Origin: JBGCEZ01 sp045106735
Lineage (GTDB): Bacteria > Planctomycetota > Phycisphaerae > Phycisphaerales > SM1A02
Assembly: GCA_045106735.1 (NCBI GenBank)
Contig: JBGCEZ010000003.1
Coordinates: 1-64,000, forward strand
Direction: 5' to 3'
Length of the DNA stretch: 64,000 bases
Shown: in pieces, positions 1 through 9,120 of the stretch
Layout of the letters: the number at the start of each line of letters is the position of its first letter
Numbering within the stretch: the stretch's first letter is position 1
The notes under the pieces: model-generated
Databases searched by the model: none
The model's input: the letters and a program-made list of their open reading frames with translations, nothing else
What the model was told of the DNA's origin: nothing
Position numbers and translations under genes: made by a program

Positions 1-733
1 GTTCGCGGGCTCCGGTGCCGCCGGCGATGCGCTCGGGGCGACGGCCCGGGTCGACCAATCGCACATGGTCAATCTCGCGCACCGTCAGGCTGCTGACCAC
101 GTGCGAACCGTCGCCGAGCAGCAGGCGCAGGTCGCGGCCGACGAAGACCGCTTCTGGCGCCTCGATGATGATGCCGCCGGGGCACGCGACTTCGCCCAAG
201 ACGCCATTGACCCGCGCTTCGGCGGTGCGCAGTTCGAGCTGCAATCCGACGTGGGGATCCGACGCAACGCGGGCCGCGGCGTCTTCGTACGCGCGGATCA
301 CGACGTCGCCCTCGATCGAACCCGATTCGATGGCCGAATTCGGCGCGTACGCCGTGGCCTCCCGGCCGGTGATGACGATGACGCCGCCGCCGTCCTGGTA
401 CACCTCAAGCTGCGGGCGTTCCATGCGCAGCCAGCCTGGCTCCATGCCTTCGGGCGACGGATCAAGCCGGTCGCAGCGGTACTGCTGGGCCAATCGGCCT
501 TGCTCGTCGGTGATCTGGATCCAGCCGCGGGCGTTTTCGGCGTTGCCGGCCGCCGGCGTGCCATCCAGGCTCGGCGGTTCGATCAGGTTGATGACCCCGT
601 CATTGGGGTCAAAGGCGACGGGTTCCGGCACCGGCGTGGTCTGAACGCGCGACAGCACGTACCCGACGACCGAGACCAGAACGAGCGCGCCGGCGATGAC
701 CAACAGCGGACGACGTTTCGATCGGTCGCTCAT
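1..733 (-). CDS. lptC: LptC-like LPS export periplasmic protein (3' end beyond window)
   Basis: Reading from the ATG at 733 the frame stays open to the window edge (244 codons), so the C-terminus is missing. The N-terminus is a short basic stretch (MSDRSKRR) followed by one hydrophobic helix, about residues 9-27, then a beta-rich soluble region with the alternating pattern of the LptA/LptC jellyroll family. LptC anchors the periplasmic bridge that moves lipopolysaccharide from the LptB2FG transporter to LptA. The start overlaps the kdsC stop by 4 bases (ATGA), so it is the distal gene of a kdsD-kdsC-lptC operon, the same context as in proteobacteria. The family call rests on topology and context more than on sequence motifs. 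A fused LptC/LptA form is possible because the visible part already exceeds a typical LptC. Confidence 0.72.
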   Translation of the reverse strand, partial: MSDRSKRRPLLVIAGALVLVSVVGYVLSRVQTTPVPEPVAFDPNDGVINLIEPPSLDGTPAAGNAENARGWIQITDEQGRLAQQYRCDRLDPSPEGMEPGWLRMERPQLEVYQDGGGVIVITGREATAYAPNSAIESGSIEGDVVIRAYEDAAARVASDPHVGLQLELRTAEARVNGVLGEVACPGGIIIEAPEAVFVGRDLRLLLGDGSHVVSSLTVREIDHVRLVDPGRRPERIAGGTGARE

Positions 734-1377
734 GCCCGTTCCTCGTCGCGGCGCACCGCGTGCTTGAGGCCGGGGTCGGCGGGCACCTCCGGCGCGTGTG
801 GATCAAAGCGGGCGATCACTTCCGCCCAGCGGCCACTGGCCTGCATGAGTCGTTCGATGCCTTCTCGCACCGCCCCGAATCCGCCGCGGGCCGCGGTGAC
901 GTACGCCGCGGCGTTGCGAACTTCCGCCGCCGCGTCGGCCGGCGCCATCGGGTACCCGCAGTTTCGCAGCATCGGCAGGTCCGGCAGATCATCGCCCATG
1001 ACCGCGGTCTGGTCGGGCGAACACCCGAAGCGTTCTTGCAGCGACACAATCACCGGCCCCTTGTCGGCCACGCCCTGGAAAACTGCTTCAATGTCCAGTT
1101 CGGCCGCCCGCGCTTCAACCGCCGGGCTCGTCCGCCCGGTGATGATCCCAACGTGGTGCCCGGTCGTCGTCCACTGACGCAGCGCGAGTCCGTCGCGCAC
1201 GTGGAACATCTTCGGCTCGGGATTGCGTCCGTCGAGCTGCACGCGGCCGTCGGTCAAGACGCCGTCAACGTCCAGGACCAACAGCCGGATTCCGGCCGGG
1301 TCGGCGTGCACTTGGCGATGGAGCGATCGACGATTGGGGGCCCCGTCGGGCATGGGAGCTTCTCCGCCGCCGCTCAT
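730..1377 (-). CDS. kdsC: KdsC, 3-deoxy-D-manno-octulosonate 8-phosphate phosphatase
   Basis: A 215-residue HAD-superfamily phosphatase that removes the 8-phosphate from Kdo-8-P in the cytoplasm, giving Kdo for the LPS inner core. HAD motif I is DVDGVLTDG at residues 36-44 (nucleophile Asp36, acid/base Asp38), motif II is the IITGR segment at 78-82, and motif IV is MGDDLPD at 127-133. The GDDLPD form and the lack of a large cap domain are typical of the tetrameric KdsC family. The first 25 residues and the last 25 (basic/acidic tail) extend beyond the core. It overlaps kdsD upstream and lptC downstream by 4 bases each, which implies translational coupling. Confidence 0.93.
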   Translation of the reverse strand: MSGGGEAPMPDGAPNRRSLHRQVHADPAGIRLLVLDVDGVLTDGRVQLDGRNPEPKMFHVRDGLALRQWTTTGHHVGIITGRTSPAVEARAAELDIEAVFQGVADKGPVIVSLQERFGCSPDQTAVMGDDLPDLPMLRNCGYPMAPADAAAEVRNAAAYVTAARGGFGAVREGIERLMQASGRWAEVIARFDPHAPEVPADPGLKHAVRRDEERA

Positions 1378-2441
1378 GACTCGCGGACGATCTTCATCGC
1401 GATGAGGTCTTGCACGTCGATCATGCCGAGGGGCCGGCCGTCCTCGTCAACCACCGGAATCTCGTCGACGCGGTGTTCGCGGACGAGGCGTTCGGCGTCG
1501 CGGACCAGACTGGCCGACGTGAGGTGCTTGGGCTGCGGGGTCATGACCTCGGTGACCGGGCGATCGAGGGCCCCGGCATCGCGGACGACCAAGCGGCGCA
1601 GGTCGCCATCGGTAAAGAGGCCGGCCAGGCGTCCGTCCTCGTCCACGAGCAGGATCGCCCCGGCGCGGCGGGCGGCGTCGTCGGCCGGCTTGGCCGCGTC
1701 CAGGGCCGCGCGAACCGTGCCACGGGCCGGCAGCACTGCGAGGTTCACGCCGGCGCGGAAACGCAGCAATTCAGTGATGCGCCGCAGTCCGGCTCCGAGC
1801 ATGCCGCCGGGGTGGGAACGGTGAAAGTCATCGGCGGTGAAGTTGCGCCGGCGGCTGGCGGCCAGGGCCAGGGCATCGCCGGCGGCGAGTTGGGCGGTGG
1901 TGGACGCCGTCGGGGCGAGCTGGTGCGGGCAGGCTTCCGAGACGTCGCCTAGGGCCAGATGCACGGTGGACGCGCGGGCCAAGCTGCTGTCGTCCGAGCG
2001 GCTCATGCCGATGGTTGGCACGCCGTCGGTCTTGAGGATCAGGCCCAGGTCAACGACCTCGGCCGTTTCGCCCGAGTAACTCAGCAGAATCACCACGTCG
2101 CCGCGGCGGACACGGCCGAGATCGCCGTGCACGGCTTCCGCCGGGTGCAGCACGTTCGACGGTTGGCCGAGGCTGCTGAACGTGGCCGAGATCTTCGCTC
2201 CGACCAGGCCGCTTTTGCCCATGCCGCTGACCACCACGTGCCCGGTGGAGGCGACGATCAGATCGACGGCCCGTCGCCATGCGTCACCGGCCGGGCCGAC
2301 AACCGTCGCCGCGAGCCGTTGGACGGCGTCGGCTTCCGCTTCCATCGCCCCGGCGATGAAGGCGAGTTCTTCGGCCGCGCCGGCGTCATCGGCGGTGCGG
2401 TTCGTGCCGGCCGCGGCGGTCTGGACGTTGGGATGGGTCAC
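1374..2441 (-). CDS. kdsD: KdsD, D-arabinose 5-phosphate isomerase (SIS + two CBS domains)
   Basis: A 355-residue protein that interconverts D-ribulose 5-phosphate and D-arabinose 5-phosphate, the first committed supply step for Kdo. The SIS domain covers about residues 50-190 and carries MGKSGLVGAKIS at 74-85 and the LLSYSGET phosphosugar loop at 119-126. Two CBS domains follow at about 215-345, as in E. coli KdsD/GutQ. The start codon is GTG at 2441, overlapping the scpA stop by four bases (GTGA). The first 25 residues are Ala/Thr-rich and probably disordered. Downstream it overlaps kdsC. The annotation is firm. The only uncertainty is whether this paralog serves LPS or another sugar pathway, and the kdsC/lptC neighbours favour LPS. 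Confidence 0.94.
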   Translation of the reverse strand: MTHPNVQTAAAGTNRTADDAGAAEELAFIAGAMEAEADAVQRLAATVVGPAGDAWRRAVDLIVASTGHVVVSGMGKSGLVGAKISATFSSLGQPSNVLHPAEAVHGDLGRVRRGDVVILLSYSGETAEVVDLGLILKTDGVPTIGMSRSDDSSLARASTVHLALGDVSEACPHQLAPTASTTAQLAAGDALALAASRRRNFTADDFHRSHPGGMLGAGLRRITELLRFRAGVNLAVLPARGTVRAALDAAKPADDAARRAGAILLVDEDGRLAGLFTDGDLRRLVVRDAGALDRPVTEVMTPQPKHLTSASLVRDAERLVREHRVDEIPVVDEDGRPLGMIDVQDLIAMKIVRES

Positions 2442-3376
2442 GGGGCAGTGAACTCCGGAGTGGAAACGCCGTCGCCGGCCGCGGGCGGCGCGTGCGCGGG
2501 GGCCGCGGCGTTCTTGGCCTCGTTGTTGCCCGCCTGACCCTCGTCGAAACCGTTGTCCGCCCCCTCGCCCGTTTCGTCGCCCGGCTCAGAGGCTTCTTCG
2601 GGTCGCAGCAGGATCTCGACGGGATCGTCGATCTCGTCCTGGGTGACGTCGATGCGGCGCTGCCGGGTCAGTTCGAGCGTGGCCATGAAGAGGCCGATGC
2701 GCTGCAGGGTTGTGTGCCCGTCGAAGGCATCTTGGAGCGTGAGTCGCCCGTCCACCGCGTGCTCGAGGCGATCGATCAGGTCGGCCTGGTGGATGATGAT
2801 CGGCGTGTCGTCCATCTCGACGACGTGGTCGCCAACGCGGTCGAGGTTCACCGCGGACATGACCTGCTCGTAGGCCTCGGCCAGATCCATCGGGTGGGCG
2901 TCTTCGAGTTCGAGCGTGCGTTCTTCCGCCCGATCGGCCCGCATCGCTTTGCGGACGGCTTGGCCGACGGCCCGCGGCAGGGACTGGAAAAGGGCGGCCC
3001 GGCTGGCGTCCAACTGCTCGCCGGCGTCGCGGAAGCGCTGGTACATCAGGAGTACGCGGATGAGTTCGTCGCGCGGATCGGCCGGTTCGCCGTCGTCTTC
3101 AGGCTGCGCGGCATCGGACCCGCCCTCGCCTTCTTCCGGCGGGACCAGGGTCCGGGACTTGATCTCAACGAGCGTCGCCGCCATCACGAGGAAATCCCCC
3201 GCGACCTCGACGTCCACCGTGTCCACGCCCTTGAGGAACGCGAGGTACTGGTCGCAGATGCGGGCGACCGAGATCTCGTGGATGTCCACTTCGGAGCGGC
3301 GGATCAGGTAGAGCAGCAGATCCAGCGGACCCTCGAAGTGGTCCAAGCTGACGCGATAATCCTCCTGCAGTGCCAT
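2438..3376 (-). CDS. scpA: ScpA, segregation and condensation protein A
   Basis: A 312-residue kleisin subunit of the Smc-ScpAB condensin complex. The conserved N-terminal Smc-neck binding region is plain (FEGPLDLLLYLIRRSEVDIHEI, residues 14-35 in part), followed by the helical segment with DFLVMAATLVEIKSR near 60-76. The C-terminal winged helix is near residues 190-260. The last 50 residues are an Asp/Glu/Ala/Pro-rich tail that is unlikely to be structured. It lies 91 bases after the pseudouridine synthase gene and overlaps kdsD by 4 bases. In many bacteria scpB sits between scpA and the pseudouridine synthase, and no scpB is found here. Confidence 0.93.
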   Translation of the reverse strand: MALQEDYRVSLDHFEGPLDLLLYLIRRSEVDIHEISVARICDQYLAFLKGVDTVDVEVAGDFLVMAATLVEIKSRTLVPPEEGEGGSDAAQPEDDGEPADPRDELIRVLLMYQRFRDAGEQLDASRAALFQSLPRAVGQAVRKAMRADRAEERTLELEDAHPMDLAEAYEQVMSAVNLDRVGDHVVEMDDTPIIIHQADLIDRLEHAVDGRLTLQDAFDGHTTLQRIGLFMATLELTRQRRIDVTQDEIDDPVEILLRPEEASEPGDETGEGADNGFDEGQAGNNEAKNAAAPAHAPPAAGDGVSTPEFTAP

Positions 3377-3467
3377 CGGCGAAGTATACGGGAGGGGGGC
3401 CCCGATCCTCGGCCGCCGAGGCCCTCGGCAACGTCAGTCCACCGAAATTTCGACGCTTCCGGCCCGC

Positions 3468-5165
3468 TCAGCGTGAGGGGCGCCCTCCGGAAGGGCGTCC
3501 GCCCGATCGCCGGCCCGAATGTCCGCCACCGCGCTGGTTGGATCGGCCGCCCGAGTGGCCATCTGAATGTCCGCCGAAGTTTCCGTCACTGCGTCCGCCA
3601 GAGCGACCGCCAGAGCGTCCGTCAGAGCGACCGTCGAATTGGCGGCCGTAGCCATGGCCCGATCCGCGGTCGGAGCTGTGGCCAGAACCGTGGCCAGAAC
3701 CGTGACCAGAGCCGCGGCCAGAGCTGTGGCCAGAACCGTGACCAGAGTGCCGGTCGGACGCTTGGCCATCGCCCCGGTCTGACCCGTGGCCGAACCCTTG
3801 GCCCGACCGGGCGCCTGTCCCGCGGCCCGACGCTCCTCCCGACCCCCGATTGGACCCGCGGCCAGACGTTCCGCCGGCCCGGCCCGTTGGGCGCCCGCCG
3901 CGTCGGCCGCGTCCTGCGGATCCTTGGCGACTCCCGCCCCGGCGGCGATCGCGGTCCCAGTCTCGGTCGTCGGTCTCGGGTCGTGGGGTTCGGCCGGCGG
4001 CGATGTCCGCCGCTTCCTTGCGGGCCCGGCGGTCTTCCGCCCACGCGGCTCGCTTCAGCGATGACAGTTCGCCGACGGTCAAATCGCGCCATTCGCCGAC
4101 CTGCAGGCCCTTCAGCCGCAGCGGTCCCATGCCCACGCGGCGGAGCTTCCGCACCTTGTGGCCGACGTAGAGCATCATGCGGCGAATCTGCCGGTTCCGA
4201 CCTTCGCCGAGCTCCATCAGCAGGTGCGTGCGGTCGCGGTCCGAGTGGATGATGCTCAGGCGCGACTTGGACGTTCGGCGTCCCGGTCGCTGGCCGTGGC
4301 TGGTGCGACGATCCGACAGAAACACGCCGCGTTGCAGCCGTTCGATCTGGCCCGGATCAACCCGGCCGTCGACGGTGATTTCGTACTGCTTGTGCACGCC
4401 GTATCGCGGGTGGGTGAGCCGATTGGCCAACTCGCCGTCGCTCGTCATGAGCAGCAAGCCCGAGGATTCCACGTCCAGCCGGCCGACCGGAAACAGCCGC
4501 ACGCCGCTGGGATGGTGCACCAAGTCGACCGCGCGCCGCCGGCCGTGCTGTTCGTCGTTCGTCGACAGCACGCCGCGCGGCTTGAACAACATGACGTACA
4601 CGTGTCGGTCCGGGCGATGCAGCCGTTTGCCGGCGACATCGATCCGGTCACGGTCCGGGTCGACGAAAATCGGCAGGCGCGTGACCACGCGCCCGTTGAT
4701 CTTGACTTCGCCGTCGGCCACCAACTGTTCGCAGGCCCGGCGCGAAGCGATGCCCGACGACGCGAGGACTTTCTGCAGGCGCGATCCGCGGGCCGGGTCC
4801 ACCAACGGGAGTTCCGACGGACCACGATCGCTCCGGGTCGGGGCGGGCGTGGTGGGGGCGGTCCGGCCCTCGGCGATCTCGGCATCAGCGCCGTGATCGC
4901 GTTGATCAAGCTGGTCATGCTGACCATGAGGATCGAGATGATCCACGTGGGCCGGCCGGACCGGCCGACCGCGCTCATCCGGGGTTGGGGGCGTGTTTGA
5001 CTCGAGGGCGGGCTCGCCGCCGGGGGCTGCAGCCGGCTCGGCTGCATCGATCGCGGCTTGGCGATCCTGGGCCCGGCGTTCGTCTCTGGCGCGTCGCTGC
5101 GGACTGCGCCAATCACCCTCGTCACGATTCGTCGACCAGCCTCGGCTGGGTCCTCGTCCGGCCAT
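3468..5165 (-). CDS. RluB/RsuA-family pseudouridine synthase with long Gly/Ser/Arg/His repeat tail
   Basis: A 565-residue protein, about twice the length of E. coli RluB. Residues 1-125 are charged and low-complexity. An S4 RNA-binding domain starts at SRLQKVLASSG (128-138), and the catalytic domain carries GRLDVESSG (228-236) with the catalytic Asp at 231. The family converts a specific uridine in 23S or 16S rRNA to pseudouridine. From about residue 400 to the end the protein is an imperfect repeat of Gly-Ser/Arg-Gly-His-type units (GSGHGSGHSSGRGSGHGSGH and variants), encoded by an imperfect 12-base DNA repeat around 3480-3900. Such Arg/Gly-rich tails often bind RNA. It is followed by scpA, a common gene pairing. 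Which uridine is modified cannot be told from sequence. Confidence 0.88.
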   Translation of the reverse strand: MAGRGPSRGWSTNRDEGDWRSPQRRARDERRAQDRQAAIDAAEPAAAPGGEPALESNTPPTPDERGRPVRPAHVDHLDPHGQHDQLDQRDHGADAEIAEGRTAPTTPAPTRSDRGPSELPLVDPARGSRLQKVLASSGIASRRACEQLVADGEVKINGRVVTRLPIFVDPDRDRIDVAGKRLHRPDRHVYVMLFKPRGVLSTNDEQHGRRRAVDLVHHPSGVRLFPVGRLDVESSGLLLMTSDGELANRLTHPRYGVHKQYEITVDGRVDPGQIERLQRGVFLSDRRTSHGQRPGRRTSKSRLSIIHSDRDRTHLLMELGEGRNRQIRRMMLYVGHKVRKLRRVGMGPLRLKGLQVGEWRDLTVGELSSLKRAAWAEDRRARKEAADIAAGRTPRPETDDRDWDRDRRRGGSRQGSAGRGRRGGRPTGRAGGTSGRGSNRGSGGASGRGTGARSGQGFGHGSDRGDGQASDRHSGHGSGHSSGRGSGHGSGHGSGHSSDRGSGHGYGRQFDGRSDGRSGGRSGGRSDGNFGGHSDGHSGGRSNQRGGGHSGRRSGGRPSGGRPSR

Positions 5166-5327
5166 GCCGCACGTCCTCTCGGTGGTCCCGCGCCATCTCG
5201 GCGGGGTGACTGGGCCGTTCCCACAGCGGCATCGGCGGGCGATGCATCCATGGTGGGGCGGCCGCGGCGCTCTCGGAGGATCCCGCCCATCGCGGGCTCC
5301 CGGCGCCGAACGGCGTACCCTACCCGG

Positions 5328-7361
5328 ATGCGGGATCAGCTTCCAGTCGGACGAGTCGTTCTGGCCGCCATCGCCGGTGGTTTGGCCGTGGCGGGCCAGG
5401 CCAAGGCCGTGGACGGCGATTCAGCCGGGCGATTTGTGGACGTCACCAACGATGCGGGCCTGGCCGGCGCGGCGAAAGGGCCGGTGGGCCGGGTGGCGAT
5501 CGCCGACCTGGATCGCGATGGCTGGCCGGATCTCATCGTCGACCGTCATTTGGTGTTTCTGAACCGGCGGGTGCCCGCCCCGGACGGGCCGGCCTTCCTG
5601 GCCGTGGATCCGGCCGCCAGCGGCATCGATCGGCCCCGCCGGCGGACGGCCGCCATTTGGGTCGACGTTGACGGCGATGGATGGCCCGACCGGGTCGTGA
5701 GCGAGCATCCGACGGACGTGCTGGCTGAACAGTCGGCCGAGCAGGCCGTGGACCGGGCCGACGACGGCGAACCCGCGGCCACGCCCGTCGATCGCGGACC
5801 CAGCTTTACCGGCTGGCAGCGGGGGCGCGGCGATGGCACGTTCGGACCTCGGCGGCCGCTGCCGCTTCCCGCCCGGCCGACGATCGCGTTGGCCGCTGGC
5901 GACGTCGATCGCGATGGCCGTCTGGACCTGCTCTTTGGCAATGAGTACTCCGGCGATGGCTTGTCGGGTGCGCCCGATGATCTCCTGATGGGCGACGGCG
6001 GCGGGAACTTTCGCCGGCTCAAGCTGCCGGAAGAAGATCAGGCCTTCGATCGCGAAACCGATGCCGGACCGCGTCCGAGTTACGGCGCGGCGATTCTGCC
6101 CGGACCGGGAGCGGACGACCACGCGATGCTCATGACCTGCGGATACGGCCGCCGATGGAACCGTGCCTACGTTCGGGCGACGTCGGCCGAGCGCGTTCCA
6201 GCCGACCGCTCTCGCGACGACCGCGCTCGGGACGAGCGCACGCGGGACAGCGCCGCCGGGACCGACTCCTCTCGCGAAGACAGTTCGACCATCGAACCCA
6301 TCTGGGTCGATCGCGCCGCCGCCCTCGGGCTCGACGGCGACGCCATCCGCCACGGCCGGCATCCCGCGTGGTTGGCCGAGCGCGCCCGCACCGATCCCCG
6401 CTTCGATCGGGCGGATGAACTGCCCTTTCGCAGCAATGGCAATACGTTCCACGTGGCCGCGGCCGACATCGACGACGACGGTTTCATCGACCTGTTGCTG
6501 ACCGAAATTGCCCACGCCTGGGCGGGTTCGTCGTCCGATCGATCACGCTTGCTGATGGGCGTGCCCGGTCCCGCTGGCACGATCACCCGGTGGGCCGAAC
6601 GGCCGGACGTGGCCGGCGTGTTGCACCGGCCGCAAGTCGATCCGCAGCGGTGGAACGAAGGCGACCTCTTCGGCGCACTGGCCGACATGAACAACGATGG
6701 CCGGGCCGACGTGTTGCTCGCCAGCGGCGACTACCCCGACGATCAGCGGCTGCGGCTCTGGCTGCAAGCGGCGCCGGCTGACGGATCCGCCGCCCTGCAG
6801 TTCGTGGAATCCACCGCCGCGAGCGGAATCGACCACGACGGTGCGCAGCAATTGGCCATCGGCGATCTTGACGGTGACGGCGACCTCGACATCGTCGTCG
6901 GCCAAACGTTCAATCGCTTCACCGCCGATCAGCGGGCCGGGCGCACGCCGCAACTTCGCATCCTCCGAAATGACCTGGTCGCTGATCCGGCGGCGATTAC
7001 GCTTCGCGTCCGCCGGGCCGAAGCCTCCAACGCCGCGGGATACGGCATGCGCGTCACCCTGCGATTGGCCGACGGTCGGACCTTGCACCGCCACCTCATC
7101 GGTCCCGGGGGGCACGCGGGAACGCAGCACGAGGCGATCGTCCACTTTGGACTCGGCTCGCTCGATCCGAATGCCGCCGCACCGCCGGAAGTTGTGGGGA
7201 TGGACGTGCGCTGGCCAGACGCCGACGGCACGACCCTGCGCTTCGGCCCCGTCTCGCCCGGCCGATACCACATTGAAGAAGGCGGCGACCTCGAGCGGAT
7301 TTTCGGTCAGGATCCTCGTCCTGCCGGCGCCCGCGACCCGGGCGCTGCGGAATCTGGCTGA
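5328..7361 (+). CDS. Secreted FG-GAP/VCBS repeat protein with ASPIC/UnbV C-terminal domain
   Basis: I start the gene at the ATG at 5328, where a signal peptide follows (hydrophobic core VVLAAIAGGLAVAGQ, AKA cleavage site near residue 27). Upstream in-frame codons overlap the divergent pseudouridine synthase. The 677-residue product contains at least six calcium-binding FG-GAP style motifs of the DxDxDGxxD type (DLDRDGWPDL, DVDGDGWPDR, DVDRDGRLDL, DIDDDGFIDL, DMNNDGRADV, DLDGDGDLDI), which predict a beta-propeller. The final 100 residues match the ASPIC/UnbV domain that closes such proteins. The family is abundant in planctomycetes and is usually exported, perhaps for adhesion or surface structure. 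The exact role is unknown. A hydrophilic Arg/Asp/Ser-rich linker lies near residues 290-320. Confidence 0.85.
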   Translation: MRDQLPVGRVVLAAIAGGLAVAGQAKAVDGDSAGRFVDVTNDAGLAGAAKGPVGRVAIADLDRDGWPDLIVDRHLVFLNRRVPAPDGPAFLAVDPAASGIDRPRRRTAAIWVDVDGDGWPDRVVSEHPTDVLAEQSAEQAVDRADDGEPAATPVDRGPSFTGWQRGRGDGTFGPRRPLPLPARPTIALAAGDVDRDGRLDLLFGNEYSGDGLSGAPDDLLMGDGGGNFRRLKLPEEDQAFDRETDAGPRPSYGAAILPGPGADDHAMLMTCGYGRRWNRAYVRATSAERVPADRSRDDRARDERTRDSAAGTDSSREDSSTIEPIWVDRAAALGLDGDAIRHGRHPAWLAERARTDPRFDRADELPFRSNGNTFHVAAADIDDDGFIDLLLTEIAHAWAGSSSDRSRLLMGVPGPAGTITRWAERPDVAGVLHRPQVDPQRWNEGDLFGALADMNNDGRADVLLASGDYPDDQRLRLWLQAAPADGSAALQFVESTAASGIDHDGAQQLAIGDLDGDGDLDIVVGQTFNRFTADQRAGRTPQLRILRNDLVADPAAITLRVRRAEASNAAGYGMRVTLRLADGRTLHRHLIGPGGHAGTQHEAIVHFGLGSLDPNAAAPPEVVGMDVRWPDADGTTLRFGPVSPGRYHIEEGGDLERIFGQDPRPAGARDPGAAESG

Positions 7362-7433
7362 ACCGCATCCGACCAATCGTCCGATGGTCCCCCTTGGAAG
7401 GCCACCGTCTTCCGCCGCGCCTTGGAGTTTTCC

Positions 7434-8924
7434 ATGTCTCTTCGCCTCCAGCATCTTGTTCAGTGGGTCCGACGGGCGGCGACCGAGCCGCGCAGCGAAC
7501 TCAATCGCTGGCAGCGAGCGGCGCGCTTCGGCTACGAACTGACGGTGGTCGGGGCGCATCAACTGCGCCACGACCGTGCGGCCCAAATGGCGGCCGCCCT
7601 CAGCTTTCGCACGCTCTTCGGACTGTTGCCGACGCTCGTGGTCGCCACGCTGGCCGTGCGGGCCCTCGGCGGTTTCGCCGACTTCGAAGACGCGGTCGCC
7701 CGGCAAGTGCGCGGCCTCGGCTTCAACGAAGTCCGGGCCACGGCCATGGACGCCCCGGCTGCACTTCTCGCCGGGCCGCCGGCTGAGTTTGCGGTCCCGG
7801 GTCCCGATCTCACCGGTGTGGCGCAATCGCCGATGATCGCCACCGAGTCGCCGGCCTTGGAAGCGATCAGTGCCGAAAGCGACTCGCTGGAAGCATGGGT
7901 GCTCTCGGTGGTGGGGGCGGTTGAGAACATCAACCTGGCCGCCATCACGTGGGTCGGCGTCGGCGTCCTGATCTACTCGGCCCTGAGTCTGATGACCACG
8001 ATCGAGAGCTCGTTCAACGTCATTTGCCGCGCGCCCGAAGGTCGGCCGTGGTCGTTGCGTTTGCCGATCTACTTCACCGTTTTGATGCTCGGCGGAGCGA
8101 TCATCGCCGGCGTCACCTACGCCGACATCCGGGTCGACGCGTTCTTGGCCGCCACGCTGGGATCAGGCGGCTGGGCGATCCGGCTCGCGGCGATCGTCTG
8201 GAGCGGGGCGGTGACGACGCTGCTGCTCTTGAGCGTCTACAAACTCGTGCCCAACACGACGGTGCCGACGCGGCATGCCCTCGTCGGGGCGTTCGTCGCC
8301 ATGCTCGCCATCGAAACCATCAAGCGGTCCTTCGGCGTCTACGTCGAACACGCTCTGTCGCTCCGCCAGCTCACCGGCAGCCTCGGCTTGCTGCCGTTGT
8401 TCATGCTGTGGGTCTATGTCCAGTGGCTGGTGATTCTCTTCGGCCTGGAAGTCGCCCAGGTATTGCGCCGGCGAGCGGGCCGCGAACTCGAAGTCCTGCG
8501 CAAGGCCGAGTCCATGCCGTCGGTGGTCGACCCGGCCGCGATCTTGATTGTCGCCGGGGCGGTGGCCGGTCGATTCGAAGCCGGCAAACCATCGGCGGCG
8601 TCGGCGGTGGCCAGTGCAACCGGGCTGCCCGAAGCGGCGGTCCGCGCCATGCTCGACCGATTGGTGACCGACGGAATCCTGCTCCGGGTCGAGGGGCCAG
8701 ACGCCCCGTACTCCTTCGCCCGGCCGCCCGCGGGCGTCAGTGCGGCGGACCTGCTTGCGGCGGGTCAGCGACTGTTCACCGTCGGATCCGCCGACACGGT
8801 GGGGGGATCGCTCGCCCTGGTCGAACGGCTCCGGGCCGCCGAACGCGCGGCCGCCGCCGGCCTGACCGCGGCCAGTCTGGGCGTGGGCGGCGACTCCGGG
8901 CCGACGAAGCCCGCCGTCGGGTGA
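7434..8924 (+). CDS. YihY/BrkB (UPF0761) family inner-membrane protein
   Basis: A 496-residue polytopic membrane protein. The start at 7434 is chosen because TTGGAG lies 6-7 bases upstream, and a TTG four codons earlier would place the start inside that ribosome site. The YihY core is recognised by the segment AAALSFRTLFGLLPTLV near residues 50-66, the LIYSALSLMTTIESSFN segment, several hydrophobic helices in residues 160-345, and SLGLLPLFMLWVYVQWL near 315-331. About 65 residues between the first and second helices are an Ala/Pro-rich insertion. The last 130 residues are soluble and resemble a winged-helix domain, as in other YihY proteins. The family was once called ribonuclease BN, now known to be wrong, and its transport or envelope role is unresolved. 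Confidence 0.85.
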   Translation: MSLRLQHLVQWVRRAATEPRSELNRWQRAARFGYELTVVGAHQLRHDRAAQMAAALSFRTLFGLLPTLVVATLAVRALGGFADFEDAVARQVRGLGFNEVRATAMDAPAALLAGPPAEFAVPGPDLTGVAQSPMIATESPALEAISAESDSLEAWVLSVVGAVENINLAAITWVGVGVLIYSALSLMTTIESSFNVICRAPEGRPWSLRLPIYFTVLMLGGAIIAGVTYADIRVDAFLAATLGSGGWAIRLAAIVWSGAVTTLLLLSVYKLVPNTTVPTRHALVGAFVAMLAIETIKRSFGVYVEHALSLRQLTGSLGLLPLFMLWVYVQWLVILFGLEVAQVLRRRAGRELEVLRKAESMPSVVDPAAILIVAGAVAGRFEAGKPSAASAVASATGLPEAAVRAMLDRLVTDGILLRVEGPDAPYSFARPPAGVSAADLLAAGQRLFTVGSADTVGGSLALVERLRAAERAAAAGLTAASLGVGGDSGPTKPAVG

Positions 8925-9120
8925 GGCGTCTGCGCAGCGACGGCCGGCGGGCTCAGCGAAGCAGGACGATCACGCCTCGAAAGTCGGCGAATCGTGCGCG
9001 TCCGGAAAGGTTCTCGGTTCTTGGTCAAGGTCCCGGCGTCAAGTCGGCCTGCCGGTCGCGCCGATACCGCGGTGTGAACGGTCGGGCGCTTCAGGGGGGC
9101 CCGACTGGCGGAGACCCTTC